Positions 49,808-58,454 are shown, numbered from the stretch's first letter. The stretch: DNA of 64,000 nucleotides from Actinomadura harenae (GCF_003696215.1 NZ_RFFG01000002.1:62001-126000); one strand, 5' to 3'. Numbers and translations are program-made. Notes: a model not told the origin generated them from the letters alone.

Positions 49808-51190
49808 ATGAGCAGTCCGCCGCCGCCACCGCCCGGATGGGACCCCCCGGCCGGTCCCTCCTGGCCGCCTCCGCCGCCCGAGGGCCCCGGAGGTCCCGGT
49901 GGGGCGGGCGGGGCCGGGTATCCCGGCGCGCCCGGAACACCCGGATACGGGCCGCCCGGAACGCCGGGCGCGCCCGGCTATGGCGGCCCCGAGACGCCGC
50001 CGCCGTTCTACAACCCGCCGCCACCCGGCCCAGGCATGCCGCCCGGCCCCGGCATGCCGCCCATGCCCGGGATGCCCCCCGGGCCGGGGATGCCGCCCGG
50101 AGCGGGGATGATGCCGCCGCCGCCCGGCAAGCCCCGCGGCAACGGCGGCCTGATCGCCGCGATCGTCGGCGGCGTGGTGGTGCTCATCGCGATCGTCGCG
50201 GTCGTGGTCGTCGTCGTGGTCGCCAACAGCGGCCAGAAGCCGGGCGACCGGCTCGCCAAGGCCGCCGACGCCGTCGGCGCCGCGCGCGTGCTCACCTACA
50301 AGGGCACGGTCGGCTCGTCGACCGACTCGCTGAACGGCGAGGTCAAGGTCACCAAGGGCGGCCGCGCCTATGGGCCGGTCTCCTGGAGCGGGCAGAACGT
50401 CACGTTCCTGTCGGCCGACGACAAGCTGTTCGTGAAGGCGCCCAAGTCGTACTGGACGGGCAAGTTCACCTCCACGATCAACTCCGGCATGCTCAAGGAC
50501 GGCGACCAGTGGGGCGCGCTGGGCTCCAGCGACCTCTCGGTCGACTTCAAGGGCGGCCTCACCCCGACCGCGGTCGCCGACCAGATGCGCAAGTACAGCA
50601 AGTACCGCCTCACCTCGACCAAGACGACGGCGCAGGGCAAGAAGGCGCTCAAGATCACCGCGATCGGGACGAGCTACTTCGTCACCGCCGACGGCGACCC
50701 GCAACTGCTGCGCATCGAGAGCAGCTACCCGGCGATCAGCGCGGACGTCACCCCGCTGGCCGCCGGCGCGGCCTCCCCGGCGCTCGCCGACATCCGGTCC
50801 TCGATGGGCCAGCTCACCGACGCCGTCGACTCCGACCACACCGCCCGCGTCATGGGCAAGGCGCAGTTCGTCAGCTGCAAGACGTTCGGCGACCCCTGCA
50901 CGGTCAAGGCGGACGTCTGGAGCACCCGCGGCACGCTGCCGTCCATCACCATCAAGGTCACCTTCCGGCTGACCGAGAAGCAGGACGGCGGCAAGTACTT
51001 CGGCGACTGCACGAGCACGGGGAACGTCACGTCCACCGACAACGCCACCGTCCAGTGCTCGATCACGGGCGGCGAGTGGGCCCGGACGGGCAAGAACTAC
51101 ACCCGGGTGTGGGTGACGCCGTACGCGATCTCGCTCGCGGCGTCCTCCGCCGACATCCAGTCGCTCCAGCAGGGCCTGGACTCCGAGTGA
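49808..51190 (+). CDS. Membrane-anchored extracytoplasmic protein, paralog 2
   Basis: A 460-residue protein with GAAGGA upstream. Residues 1-110 are a long Pro/Gly/Met tract with collagen-like P-G-M-P-P units, the membrane helix lies near 115-140, and the outer region follows with V-L-T-Y-K-G-T-V-G-S-S-T and G-R-A-Y-G-P-V-S-W. The C-terminal domain again has four cysteines (S-C-K-T-F-G-D-P-C and G-D-C...Q-C). Compared with paralog 1 it is nearly the same length outside the membrane. A strong terminator follows. Confidence 0.75.
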   Translation: MSSPPPPPPGWDPPAGPSWPPPPPEGPGGPGGAGGAGYPGAPGTPGYGPPGTPGAPGYGGPETPPPFYNPPPPGPGMPPGPGMPPMPGMPPGPGMPPGAGMMPPPPGKPRGNGGLIAAIVGGVVVLIAIVAVVVVVVVANSGQKPGDRLAKAADAVGAARVLTYKGTVGSSTDSLNGEVKVTKGGRAYGPVSWSGQNVTFLSADDKLFVKAPKSYWTGKFTSTINSGMLKDGDQWGALGSSDLSVDFKGGLTPTAVADQMRKYSKYRLTSTKTTAQGKKALKITAIGTSYFVTADGDPQLLRIESSYPAISADVTPLAAGAASPALADIRSSMGQLTDAVDSDHTARVMGKAQFVSCKTFGDPCTVKADVWSTRGTLPSITIKVTFRLTEKQDGGKYFGDCTSTGNVTSTDNATVQCSITGGEWARTGKNYTRVWVTPYAISLAASSADIQSLQQGLDSE

Positions 51191-51257
51191 CGAGCACCGG
51201 CTGACGCACGGCGCACGGCGTCAGCGCCGTGGGCGTCGGCCGGTGAGGCCGGTGGAA

Positions 51258-51299
51258 GAGTGCCGGACGGGCTGCGGCATCGCATCCCGTCCGGCACTC
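51258..51299 (+). terminator. Terminator after paralog 2
   Basis: A perfect 14-base stem, GAGTGCCGGACGGG and CCCGTCCGGCACTC, followed by TTTGTT. Confidence 0.92.
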
Positions 51300-51337
51300 T
51301 TTGTTCTTGATCAGGTCGTCGGCAGGAAGAGCGCTGC

Positions 51338-52654
51338 GTGAGTTCGCACCAGGAGGGGACCTCCCCCGCACCCCCTTCTCCCCCCGTCGAGAACGGTCCG
51401 TTCGAGGCGTCCGACCCGGCAGGGGCCGGTCCGGTGCGTCCATCCGAAACGGGTCCGACCGCGGCCGCCGGGCCGGACGGGCCCGGCGCGTCCGGGGCGT
51501 CCGGCGCGTCCAGGGCGTCCGGGGCGTCCGGGGCTCGGAAGAAGGCGTTGGGACGGGTCCTCGGGGTGCCGTCGCCGCTGCTCATCGCCGGTGCGGCGGT
51601 GATCGCGATCGCGCTCGGCGCCGCGGCGTTCATGATGTCCGGCGGCGACTCGGGCAAGAAGCGGCACGGCGGAGCGAAACCGGTCGCGACCGCGCCGTGG
51701 GCGTCGGCCGCGCGGCAGCGGCTGCTGGCGACGACCGCCGTCCGCTACGACGGAACGGTCCACAGCGACGGCAGGCCCGTCCACCTCACGCTGACCGTGT
51801 TCGCCGGCGGCGCCGCGTCCGGGACGCTGACCGCGGGGCGCGAGCACGCGGACGTCGTCGCGGTGGACGGCGACACCTACCTCCGCGCCGCCGCGTCCTT
51901 CTGGAAGACCTACGGCGGCGAGGTCGAGCACGCCGCCGACTACGCGGGACGCTGGACGAAGGCCCCCGCGAACCTGCCCGGCCTGGACGTGAGGAACGTG
52001 CTCGCGCCGGACACGATCGCCAAGCGGCTCGCGTCCGCGCCCGGCAAGCCGTCCACCGAGAATCTCGGGAGCATCCGCGCCCACCGGGTGAAGACGCCGC
52101 GCGCCGACTACCTCGTCGAGGCGGGCGCGCCGAACGCGCTCCTGCGGGTCCAGGCGGCGGTCGGCGACCAGCCGGTGTTCACGGTCGGCTCCGTCCTCGC
52201 CCCGAAGAAGGCGTTCGCCGAGGTCCGCGCGCGCGTCGCCGCGCTCGCGGGCGCGGCCGACCCGGCGATGCGGTTCCGTCCGGGCAAGCTGAGCTTCGTC
52301 AACTGCGACCAGAACGTCGAGAGCTGCACGGTCAGCGTCCCGGCCACGCTCGCCCGCCCGGCCGGGACCCCGCCGCAGGGCGCGCGCGCCACGCTGCGCG
52401 TCACGATCCTGGCGGACCATCGCGCGCTCGGCACCTGCACGGGCTCGGGGGCCGTCCCGTCGAACGGCTCGCTCGTCCTGCGCTGCACCGTGACGAGCTC
52501 GGGGTGGCGATCCTGGATGCGGTCCGCGCTGGACGATCCGGGCGCGCACGCGTACGAGGCGCAGGCCAGGGTGCTGGGCGAGGCCGTCTCGTCGTCCCGC
52601 GTCCCGCAGCTGCTCGCGCAGCTCGACCGGCACCGTCCGACCACCACCCCCTGA
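51338..52654 (+). CDS. Membrane-anchored extracytoplasmic protein, paralog 3
   Basis: A 438-residue protein, GCAGGAAG upstream. The cytoplasmic part (1-68) is Pro/Gly/Ser-rich with repeated G-A-S units, the membrane helix spans about 79-100, and the outer region starts A-V-R-Y-D-G-T-V-H-S. It shares the plan, the four-cysteine C-terminal domain (N-C-D-Q-N-V-E-S-C, T-C...R-C) and the D-G-D-T-Y-L-R-A core with paralogs 1 and 2 but is the most divergent. A separate promoter is likely because a terminator precedes it. Confidence 0.72.
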   Translation: MSSHQEGTSPAPPSPPVENGPFEASDPAGAGPVRPSETGPTAAAGPDGPGASGASGASRASGASGARKKALGRVLGVPSPLLIAGAAVIAIALGAAAFMMSGGDSGKKRHGGAKPVATAPWASAARQRLLATTAVRYDGTVHSDGRPVHLTLTVFAGGAASGTLTAGREHADVVAVDGDTYLRAAASFWKTYGGEVEHAADYAGRWTKAPANLPGLDVRNVLAPDTIAKRLASAPGKPSTENLGSIRAHRVKTPRADYLVEAGAPNALLRVQAAVGDQPVFTVGSVLAPKKAFAEVRARVAALAGAADPAMRFRPGKLSFVNCDQNVESCTVSVPATLARPAGTPPQGARATLRVTILADHRALGTCTGSGAVPSNGSLVLRCTVTSSGWRSWMRSALDDPGAHAYEAQARVLGEAVSSSRVPQLLAQLDRHRPTTTP

Positions 52655-52769
52655 CCGCCTGCGGTTTGTCACCGTCCCGCGACACGGGACACCCCGGCGA
52701 CGGCCGTGACCTGGGACACAGGGACGAGCTCGGGGCAGGGGCGGTCGCACCGGCCCGCAAGCCGCTGCT

Positions 52770-52775
52770 TATAGT
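52770..52775 (+). promoter_or_regulatory. -10 element for leaderless leader-peptide transcript
   Basis: TATAGT stands out in the GC-rich gap after paralog 3. The GTG of the leader peptide begins seven bases after it, so transcription would start at or next to the start codon and the message would be leaderless. No convincing -35 is seen. Confidence 0.55.
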
Positions 52776-52782
52776 GCGTGGC

Positions 52783-52887
52783 GTGAAACCCGTGCCCCCG
52801 GGGAGCCCCCGACGTGCCGTGCTCGTCCGGCGACTCCACGTCGACTACTGCCTCCTGACCAGCTGCCTGTGTCGACGTCGCACCTGA
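52783..52887 (+). CDS. Cysteine-rich leader peptide (attenuator type)
   Basis: A 34-residue reading frame starting at GTG. It has the pattern R-R-L-H-V-D-Y-C...S-C-L-C-R-R-R, very like the actinomycete leader peptides (R-R-x-H-V-D-L...C-R) that lie before sulfur metabolism genes and sense cysteinyl-tRNA. Three cysteines (23, 28, 30) lie near the end. When cysteine is short, ribosomes would stall and change folding of the RNA downstream. The next gene on the strand is korA, 343 bases on. Confidence 0.7.
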   Translation: MKPVPPGSPRRAVLVRRLHVDYCLLTSCLCRRRT

Positions 52888-52895
52888 CGGACTGA

Positions 52896-52929
52896 CCCGC
52901 GATCCCCCTGAACCAGGGGCCCACGCGGG
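52896..52929 (+). promoter_or_regulatory. Nested hairpin after leader peptide, putative attenuator
   Basis: CCCGCG pairs with CGCGGG (52896-52901 / 52924-52929), and inside CCCCT pairs with AGGGG (52905-52909 / 52915-52919). It starts nine bases after the leader stop, where a translating ribosome could control it. The remaining gap to korA (52930-53230) has GC-rich sequence, the iron-box-like site and no supported gene. Confidence 0.5.
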
Positions 52930-53153
52930 CCGGACCGAGGTACGGGACCCCGGCGGACGCCCCTGCCCACGGGCGGCCGCCGCCGATCCCGCCGCTCCCG
53001 GCGCCCCTCGGAACCGGCGTCCCCCGGACGCTCCGGATCCCGGACCGCGCAGGAGCGGCGACACCATGGCCCCCGACCGGGCGATAGCCCTGAAATTGCG
53101 GGGCCGGAGCTCGACGGAAGCCGACCGAGGCACCGCGGCCCGGACATACGATG

Positions 53154-53168
53154 AAGGTAAGCCTAAGT
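53154..53168 (+). promoter_or_regulatory. Iron-box-like (IdeR/DtxR) site upstream of korA
   Basis: AAGGTAAGCCTAAGT resembles the DtxR/IdeR consensus core (AGGTTAGCCTAACCT), with three mismatches by eye. It overlaps a possible TACGAT -10 (53147-53152) and lies 63 bases before the korA start. It may link Fe-S enzyme production to iron supply. Confidence 0.4.
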
Positions 53169-53230
53169 AGCGCCATGATCCCGGGTGCCTCCTCCGGGAC
53201 GGACGCTGCGCGTCGAGGAGGTCTTCCTCT

Positions 53231-55072
53231 GTGACCAAACAGGTCCAGCAACTCGACCGCGTCATCATCCGCTTCGCCGGTGACTCCGGCGACGGTATGC
53301 AGTTGACCGGTGACCGCTTCACCCAGGAGACGGCGGCGTTCGGCAACGACTTGTCGACCCTGCCGAACTTCCCGGCCGAGATCCGCGCCCCGGCCGGCAC
53401 CCTCCCCGGCGTGTCCAGCTTCCAGTTGCACTTCGCCGACCACGACATCCTGACCCCCGGCGACGCGCCGAACGTGCTCGTCGCGATGAACCCCGCGGCG
53501 CTCAAGGCCAACCTCGGCGACCTCCCGCGCGGCGCCGACCTGATCGTCAACACCGACGAGTTCTCCAAGCGGAACCTGGCCAAGGTCGGGTACGCGGCGA
53601 ACCCCGTCGAGGACGAGTCGCTCAGCGAGTATCGGGTGCACGCGCTGCCGCTCACCTCGATGACGGTCAAGGCCCTCGAGGGCTTCGACATCTCGAAGAA
53701 GGACGCCGAGCGGGCCAAGAACATGTTCGCCCTCGGGCTGCTGTCCTGGCTCTACCACCGTCCCACCGAGGGCACGGTCGCCTTCCTCGAGCGCAAGTTC
53801 GCCCGCAAGCCCGAGATCATGAAGGCCAACATCGCGGCCTTCCAGGCGGGCTGGTCGTTCGGCGAGACCACCGAGGCGTTCTCCGTCCAGTACGAGATCA
53901 AGCCCGCCGACCACGAGCCCGGCCTCTACCGCAACATCACCGGCAACACCGCTCTCGCCTACGGGCTCGTCGCGGCCGGCGAGCGCAGCGGCCTGCCGGT
54001 GTTCCTCGGCTCCTACCCGATCACCCCGGCCTCCGACATCCTGCACGAGCTGTCCAAGCACAAGCGGTTCGGCGTCCGGACGTTCCAGGCCGAGGACGAG
54101 ATCGCCGCGGTCGGCGCCGCGCTCGGCGCGTCCTTCGGCGGCTCGCTGGGCGTCACCACCACGTCCGGGCCGGGCCTCGCGCTGAAGTCCGAGACGATCG
54201 GCCTCGCGGTCGCGACCGAGCTCCCGCTACTGGTCATCGACGTCCAGCGCGCCGGGCCGTCCACCGGACTGCCGACCAAGACCGAGCAGGCCGACCTCAT
54301 GCAGGCCATGCACGGCCGCAACGGCGAGGCCCCGGTCCCGGTCATCGCGCCGCGCTCCCCGTCGGACTGCTTCGACGCCGCGCTCGACGCCGCCCGGATC
54401 GCCGTGAAGTACCGCACCCCGGTCATCGTCCTGTCGGACGGCTACCTCGCCAACGGCTCCGAGCCCTGGAAGATCCCCGCGGTCGACGCGCTGCCGGTCA
54501 TCGAGCCGGGCTTCGCCGAGCCGAACCAGGAGGACTTCCAGCCGTTCAAGCGCGACCCCGAGACGCTCGCCCGGCCCTGGGCCGTGCCCGGAACGCCCGG
54601 CCTGGAGCACCGGATCGGCGGCCTGGAGAAGGCGGACGGCTCCGGCAACATCTCCTACGACCCGGCGAACCACGACCTGATGGTCCGGCTGCGGCAGGCC
54701 AAGGTCGACGGGATCGCGTCCGACATCGAGCCCCTCGAGGTGGACGACCCGTCCGGCGAGGCCCGCGTGCTCGTGCTCGGCTGGGGCGGCACGTACGGCG
54801 CGATCTCGGCGGCCGTCCGGCGCGTCCGGAAGGCCGGCGGCACGATCGCCCAGGCCCATCTGCGTCACCTCAACCCGTTCCCGGCCAACACCGAGGCGGT
54901 GCTGCGCTCCTACGACAAGGTCGTGGTGCCGGAGATCAACCTCGGCCAGCTCGCGCAGCTGCTGCGCGGCCGGTACCTCATCGACGTCGTCAGCTACAAC
55001 CGCGTGCGCGGCCTGCCGTTCAAGGCCGAGGAGCTCGCGGGCGTGATCCGGGATGTGATCGACAGTGAGTGA
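53231..55072 (+). CDS. korA: 2-oxoacid:ferredoxin oxidoreductase alpha (fused gamma-alpha)
   Basis: A 613-residue subunit. Residues 1-190 are the gamma domain (R-F-A-G-D-S-G-D-G-M, A-M-N-P-A-A-L), and residues about 215-600 the alpha domain with N-T-A-L-A-Y-G, G-S-Y-P-I-T-P-A-S-D-I and T-T-S-G-P-G-L-A-L, characteristic of actinobacterial KorA. With KorB it oxidises 2-oxoglutarate with CoA to succinyl-CoA and reduces ferredoxin. GTG start with GAGGAGGT eight bases upstream. It overlaps korB by eight bases. Confidence 0.93.
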   Translation: MTKQVQQLDRVIIRFAGDSGDGMQLTGDRFTQETAAFGNDLSTLPNFPAEIRAPAGTLPGVSSFQLHFADHDILTPGDAPNVLVAMNPAALKANLGDLPRGADLIVNTDEFSKRNLAKVGYAANPVEDESLSEYRVHALPLTSMTVKALEGFDISKKDAERAKNMFALGLLSWLYHRPTEGTVAFLERKFARKPEIMKANIAAFQAGWSFGETTEAFSVQYEIKPADHEPGLYRNITGNTALAYGLVAAGERSGLPVFLGSYPITPASDILHELSKHKRFGVRTFQAEDEIAAVGAALGASFGGSLGVTTTSGPGLALKSETIGLAVATELPLLVIDVQRAGPSTGLPTKTEQADLMQAMHGRNGEAPVPVIAPRSPSDCFDAALDAARIAVKYRTPVIVLSDGYLANGSEPWKIPAVDALPVIEPGFAEPNQEDFQPFKRDPETLARPWAVPGTPGLEHRIGGLEKADGSGNISYDPANHDLMVRLRQAKVDGIASDIEPLEVDDPSGEARVLVLGWGGTYGAISAAVRRVRKAGGTIAQAHLRHLNPFPANTEAVLRSYDKVVVPEINLGQLAQLLRGRYLIDVVSYNRVRGLPFKAEELAGVIRDVIDSE

Positions 55073-56141
55073 CCTCAACGGAAACGGCGCCGCGGACGGT
55101 GGCCCGCTGTCGCTGTCGCTGGTGCCGAAGACCGACGCCAAGCAGACGATGAAGGACTTCAAGACCGACCAGGAGGTCCGCTGGTGCCCCGGCTGCGGGG
55201 ACTACGCGATCCTGGCGGCCGTCCAGTCCTTCCTGCCCGAGCTCGGGCTGCGCAAGGAGAACATCACCTTCGTCTCCGGCATCGGCTGCTCGTCCCGGTT
55301 CCCGTACTACATGAACACCTACGGGTTCCACTCGATCCACGGGCGCGCCCCGGCGATCGCGACCGGGCTCGCCACGTCCCGGCCCGACCTGTCGGTGTGG
55401 GTCGTCACCGGTGACGGCGACGCCCTGTCGATCGGCGGCAACCACCTGATCCACGCGCTGCGCCGCAACGTCAACCTGAAGATCCTGCTGTTCAACAACC
55501 GGATCTACGGGCTGACCAAGGGCCAGTACTCGCCGACGTCCGAGACCGGGAAGATCACCAAGTCGACCCCGATGGGCTCGCTGGACTCCCCGTTCAACCC
55601 GCTCTCGCTGGCGATCGGCGCGGAGGGCACCTTCGTCGCCCGGACGATCGACTCCGACCGCAAGCACCTCCAGTCGGTGCTGCGCGCGGCGGCCGAGCAC
55701 CGCGGCACGGCGCTCGTCGAGATCTACCAGAACTGCAACATCTTCAACGACGACGCGTTCGCCCCGCTCAAGGACCCCTCGGTCCGGGACGACATCACGA
55801 TCCGCCTCGAGGACGGTCAGCCGATCGTGTTCGGCGCCGAGGGCCAGAAGGCCCTGCGCCGCACCCGCACCGGCTCGTTCGAGGTCGTGGCCACCGCGGA
55901 CGTCGACCCGTCCGAGATCGCCGTCCACGACGCGTCCAACCCGGACCCGTCCCAGGCGTTCGCCCTGTCCCGCCTCGACTCCCCCGCCTTCGAGCACACC
56001 CCGATCGGCATCTTCCGCAACGTGGACCGCCCGTCCTACGACGAACTGATGCGCGACCAGCTCACCGAGGCCGCCGAAACCCAGGGCCAAGGCAACCTCG
56101 CCTCCCTCCTGGCCAGCGGCGACACCTGGCGAGTCGACTAA
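55065..56141 (+). CDS. korB: 2-oxoacid:ferredoxin oxidoreductase beta
   Basis: A 358-residue subunit that binds thiamine diphosphate and one [4Fe-4S] cluster. It has C-P-G-C-G-D-Y (Cys41, Cys44), G-I-G-C-S-S (Cys75), the ThDP motif G-D-G-D (116-119) followed about 25 residues later by N-N-R, and Y-G-L-T-K-G-Q-Y-S-P-T. A further Cys in Y-Q-N-C-N would complete the cluster. The start lies within the korA end, so the two are translated together. Confidence 0.94.
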   Translation: MSDLNGNGAADGGPLSLSLVPKTDAKQTMKDFKTDQEVRWCPGCGDYAILAAVQSFLPELGLRKENITFVSGIGCSSRFPYYMNTYGFHSIHGRAPAIATGLATSRPDLSVWVVTGDGDALSIGGNHLIHALRRNVNLKILLFNNRIYGLTKGQYSPTSETGKITKSTPMGSLDSPFNPLSLAIGAEGTFVARTIDSDRKHLQSVLRAAAEHRGTALVEIYQNCNIFNDDAFAPLKDPSVRDDITIRLEDGQPIVFGAEGQKALRRTRTGSFEVVATADVDPSEIAVHDASNPDPSQAFALSRLDSPAFEHTPIGIFRNVDRPSYDELMRDQLTEAAETQGQGNLASLLASGDTWRVD

Positions 56142-56148
56142 CACCCCC

Positions 56149-56176
56149 GTGAGGGGGCCGCCCCCGGCCCCCTCAC
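56149..56176 (+). terminator. Terminator after korAB
   Basis: GTGAGGGGGCC and GGCCCCCTCAC form a perfect 11-base stem six bases around a C-rich loop, directly after the korB stop. Confidence 0.8.
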
Positions 56177-56601
56177 CCCCCAGCCACCCACTCGCCCCCG
56201 CCACACGGGCCGGTGACCGGCAACCGCAGCGCCAACACACGGCACACGTCGGCACACAGCGCACGACCCCTCAACGGCGAACGCCGAAGCAACGGCGCAC
56301 ACCGAGGTGAGCGACGGCGCACCCTGAAGGGGACGGCGCACGCCGGGGGCGTCGATGTCTGTCTCCGCGTCGGTGGACGGCGATGGGGTGCGCTGCCCCG
56401 CGGAGGCGTTGGCGCGCGTGTCAGGATGTCCCGACACGCGCGTTCTTGTGTGTTGCGGGCGGGTTCGTTCGCGTCCGGGGCCCGGTTTTGCTCACTTGTT
56501 CGTGGCCGGTTTGGTGCAACGTGCGACCTGCGCGCCGCCAAGGGGTGCGTCGGTGGGGCCCTTCCTGCAAGACTTGGAGATCAACTGTCGGGGAGGTGAC
56601 G
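56177..56601. other. Intergenic region with ACGGCGCAC repeats
   Basis: A 425-base gap. ACGGCGCAC occurs three times (56292, 56314 and 56333), spaced about 20 bases apart, possible regulator sites. From 56430 the sequence is less GC-rich and probably contains the promoter of the next gene. A 128-codon open frame here has no family resemblance and is not accepted. Confidence 0.4.
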
Positions 56602-58209
56602 ATGCGGGTCGTTCCGCGCCGCAGCAAGGATCGTCAGGACACGTCCGCCGATCCCACGCCCGAACGCGCCCCTGAGGGCCGCGACCGCGGCGCATCCTCC
56701 GACGCCCCCGCGTCCGACCAGCAGCCGAGCCCTGCTCCGAGCGCCCCGGACGCCGAAGACGGCCGAGCCGACATCAACGACGGCCGCACCGAGGCTGAGG
56801 ACAGCCGGGCCGAGGCTGAGCACGCACCGAAGCACGCCGCCCCCGCGCACCCACCGAAGCTGGGCCGCCGCGAACGCAAGCGCCTGGAACGCCTCCAGGC
56901 GGCGACCGCGGCCCAGGAACCGGCCGCTCTCCCGAGCATGCTCCCCAGCGAGACGGAAGCCGCCACCGAGCCCGCACCGGGGACGCCGTCGATCGACGCC
57001 CCTTCCGACGAATCCGCAGGCGAGACACCTTCCACGCCCGCCTCGCCTCGTCACAGCGCCACCAAGGGCCGCAAGCGGTCGAAGCGGGGCAAGAAGCCCG
57101 AGGCCGACAGATCCTCTCCGGCCTCCGCGACCACCTCCTCCACAACGGGAACCGAGTCATCCACACCTGAGGGACCGCCCCTCACCCCAACCGCATCCAC
57201 CTCCTCCGGGGACGAAGCGACGGCGTCCGCGAGCACTCAGCCTGCGTCCGCGTCCGAAAGCGACGCGCCGACATCGGCTGACACCGCAGCCAAGGACGGC
57301 CTCACAGGCGGCGCCTCGACGTCCACCCCGGACAGCGGCGACTCGTCGGCCTCCGCCGACGACAAGCGCTCCAACGCGACCGGGACGGACGAAGGCAGAA
57401 CCGCGCCTGGTGTGAGCGGAATCGGCGAGGGGTCCGGCTCGGGGGGACGCGGTGCGTCGAGCGGTGTGGACGACGGCCGTCGTGACCTGGCGGGTGCAGA
57501 GAGCATGGCTGCTGGGACGGCGGCCACTTCGACGTTGACCCTGCGACTGGACGTCGAGGCCGACGGCGACGAGGACAGTACCGACGCGCGCCGGAGGGAA
57601 CGGTCGAGGGCACGGCAACGGGAGGCCGCCGCCGTCAAGCGGAGCCGTGCCGAGCTGCGCGGCGGGCACGCCAGGCAGAGCGGGCAGGAGCAGGCCGCCC
57701 GCGAGCACCGCGCGGCCCTCGTCACGATGGTGCTGACGCTGGGCATCCTGATCGCCGCCGTTGCCGTGACGGGCGGACTGATCGCGAACTCGATGCGGAA
57801 CCGTCCCGTCGCCCTGGCCTCGCCGCTGCAGATCTTCCCGGTCATGCAGACGAGCCCGGGGGCGTGCCCGGCGGGCACGCAGGGCGTCAGCGGGCAGACC
57901 ACCACGGGCCTGGTCTGCTACCAGCTCACCCAGGGCATGTCCATCCGCAAGGTCTCCGACCTGCGCGTCCAGCGCGGACGCACCGGCGGCGCCTACGACG
58001 TCGCGGTCACGCTGCGTCCCTCCGACCGGAAGGCGTTCGCCCAGCTCACCCGTACGACCGTCGGGCGGGACGTCGCGTTCGTCATCGGTAATCGCCTGAT
58101 CACCGCTCCGCGTGTGGAGATGGCCATCACCGACGGCAAGGTCGTCATCACCGGCACGCCGGACCACGCCTCCGCCACCCGCCTGGTGCGCGACCTCAAG
58201 GGCCACTGA
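56602..58209 (+). CDS. Disordered membrane protein with SecD-P1-like domain
   Basis: A 535-residue protein with GGGGAGGTGAC upstream. Residues 1-380 are low-complexity Ser/Thr/Ala/Glu/Pro and mostly disordered, with a basic K-G-R-K-R-S-K-R-G-K-K patch and a charged coil near 345-375. One membrane helix lies at about 386-408. The C-terminal 125 residues are outside and end with F-A-Q-L-T-R-T-T-V-G-R-D-V-A-F-V-I-G, A-P-R-V-E-M-A-I and V-I-T-G-T-P, like the P1 head domain of SecD. The rest of SecD is missing. It could assist protein folding at the membrane; this is inferred only. Confidence 0.7.
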   Translation: MRVVPRRSKDRQDTSADPTPERAPEGRDRGASSDAPASDQQPSPAPSAPDAEDGRADINDGRTEAEDSRAEAEHAPKHAAPAHPPKLGRRERKRLERLQAATAAQEPAALPSMLPSETEAATEPAPGTPSIDAPSDESAGETPSTPASPRHSATKGRKRSKRGKKPEADRSSPASATTSSTTGTESSTPEGPPLTPTASTSSGDEATASASTQPASASESDAPTSADTAAKDGLTGGASTSTPDSGDSSASADDKRSNATGTDEGRTAPGVSGIGEGSGSGGRGASSGVDDGRRDLAGAESMAAGTAATSTLTLRLDVEADGDEDSTDARRRERSRARQREAAAVKRSRAELRGGHARQSGQEQAAREHRAALVTMVLTLGILIAAVAVTGGLIANSMRNRPVALASPLQIFPVMQTSPGACPAGTQGVSGQTTTGLVCYQLTQGMSIRKVSDLRVQRGRTGGAYDVAVTLRPSDRKAFAQLTRTTVGRDVAFVIGNRLITAPRVEMAITDGKVVITGTPDHASATRLVRDLKGH

Positions 58210-58326
58210 CCCCGATCGTCCGGTCGACGTCCCGGAGCTGCCCGCTCGTACCGCCGGCTCATCCTGAGCTCCTCCCCTGTGCACTGATCGACGACTTCGT
58301 TCCATCGTCGCTGCGGGGGCGCGGGA

Positions 58327-58362
58327 CCTCAAGACAATCCACAGACTGTGGATAACTTGAGG
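58327..58362. promoter_or_regulatory. Nested palindrome containing a DnaA box
   Basis: CCTCAAG and CTTGAGG (58327-58333 / 58356-58362) enclose ATCCACAG-A-CTGTGGAT. TGTGGATAA (58347-58355) is an exact DnaA box on the reverse strand and the opposite half is one or two bases off. This lies in the 570-base gap after the SecD-P1-like gene. Confidence 0.45.
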
Positions 58363-58454
58363 AGTGGCTGGGGAGAGAAGCGCTCTGAGCTGCCGGAATA
58401 TCCAGATGGTCATTGCCTGGCACCACCTCGTCCAGTGGCCAGGTCAAGCAAAAG

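Noticed and set aside
56213..56599. 128-codon frame after korAB
   Set aside because: No ribosome site, no recognisable domain and a composition typical of antisense or intergenic GC-rich sequence.
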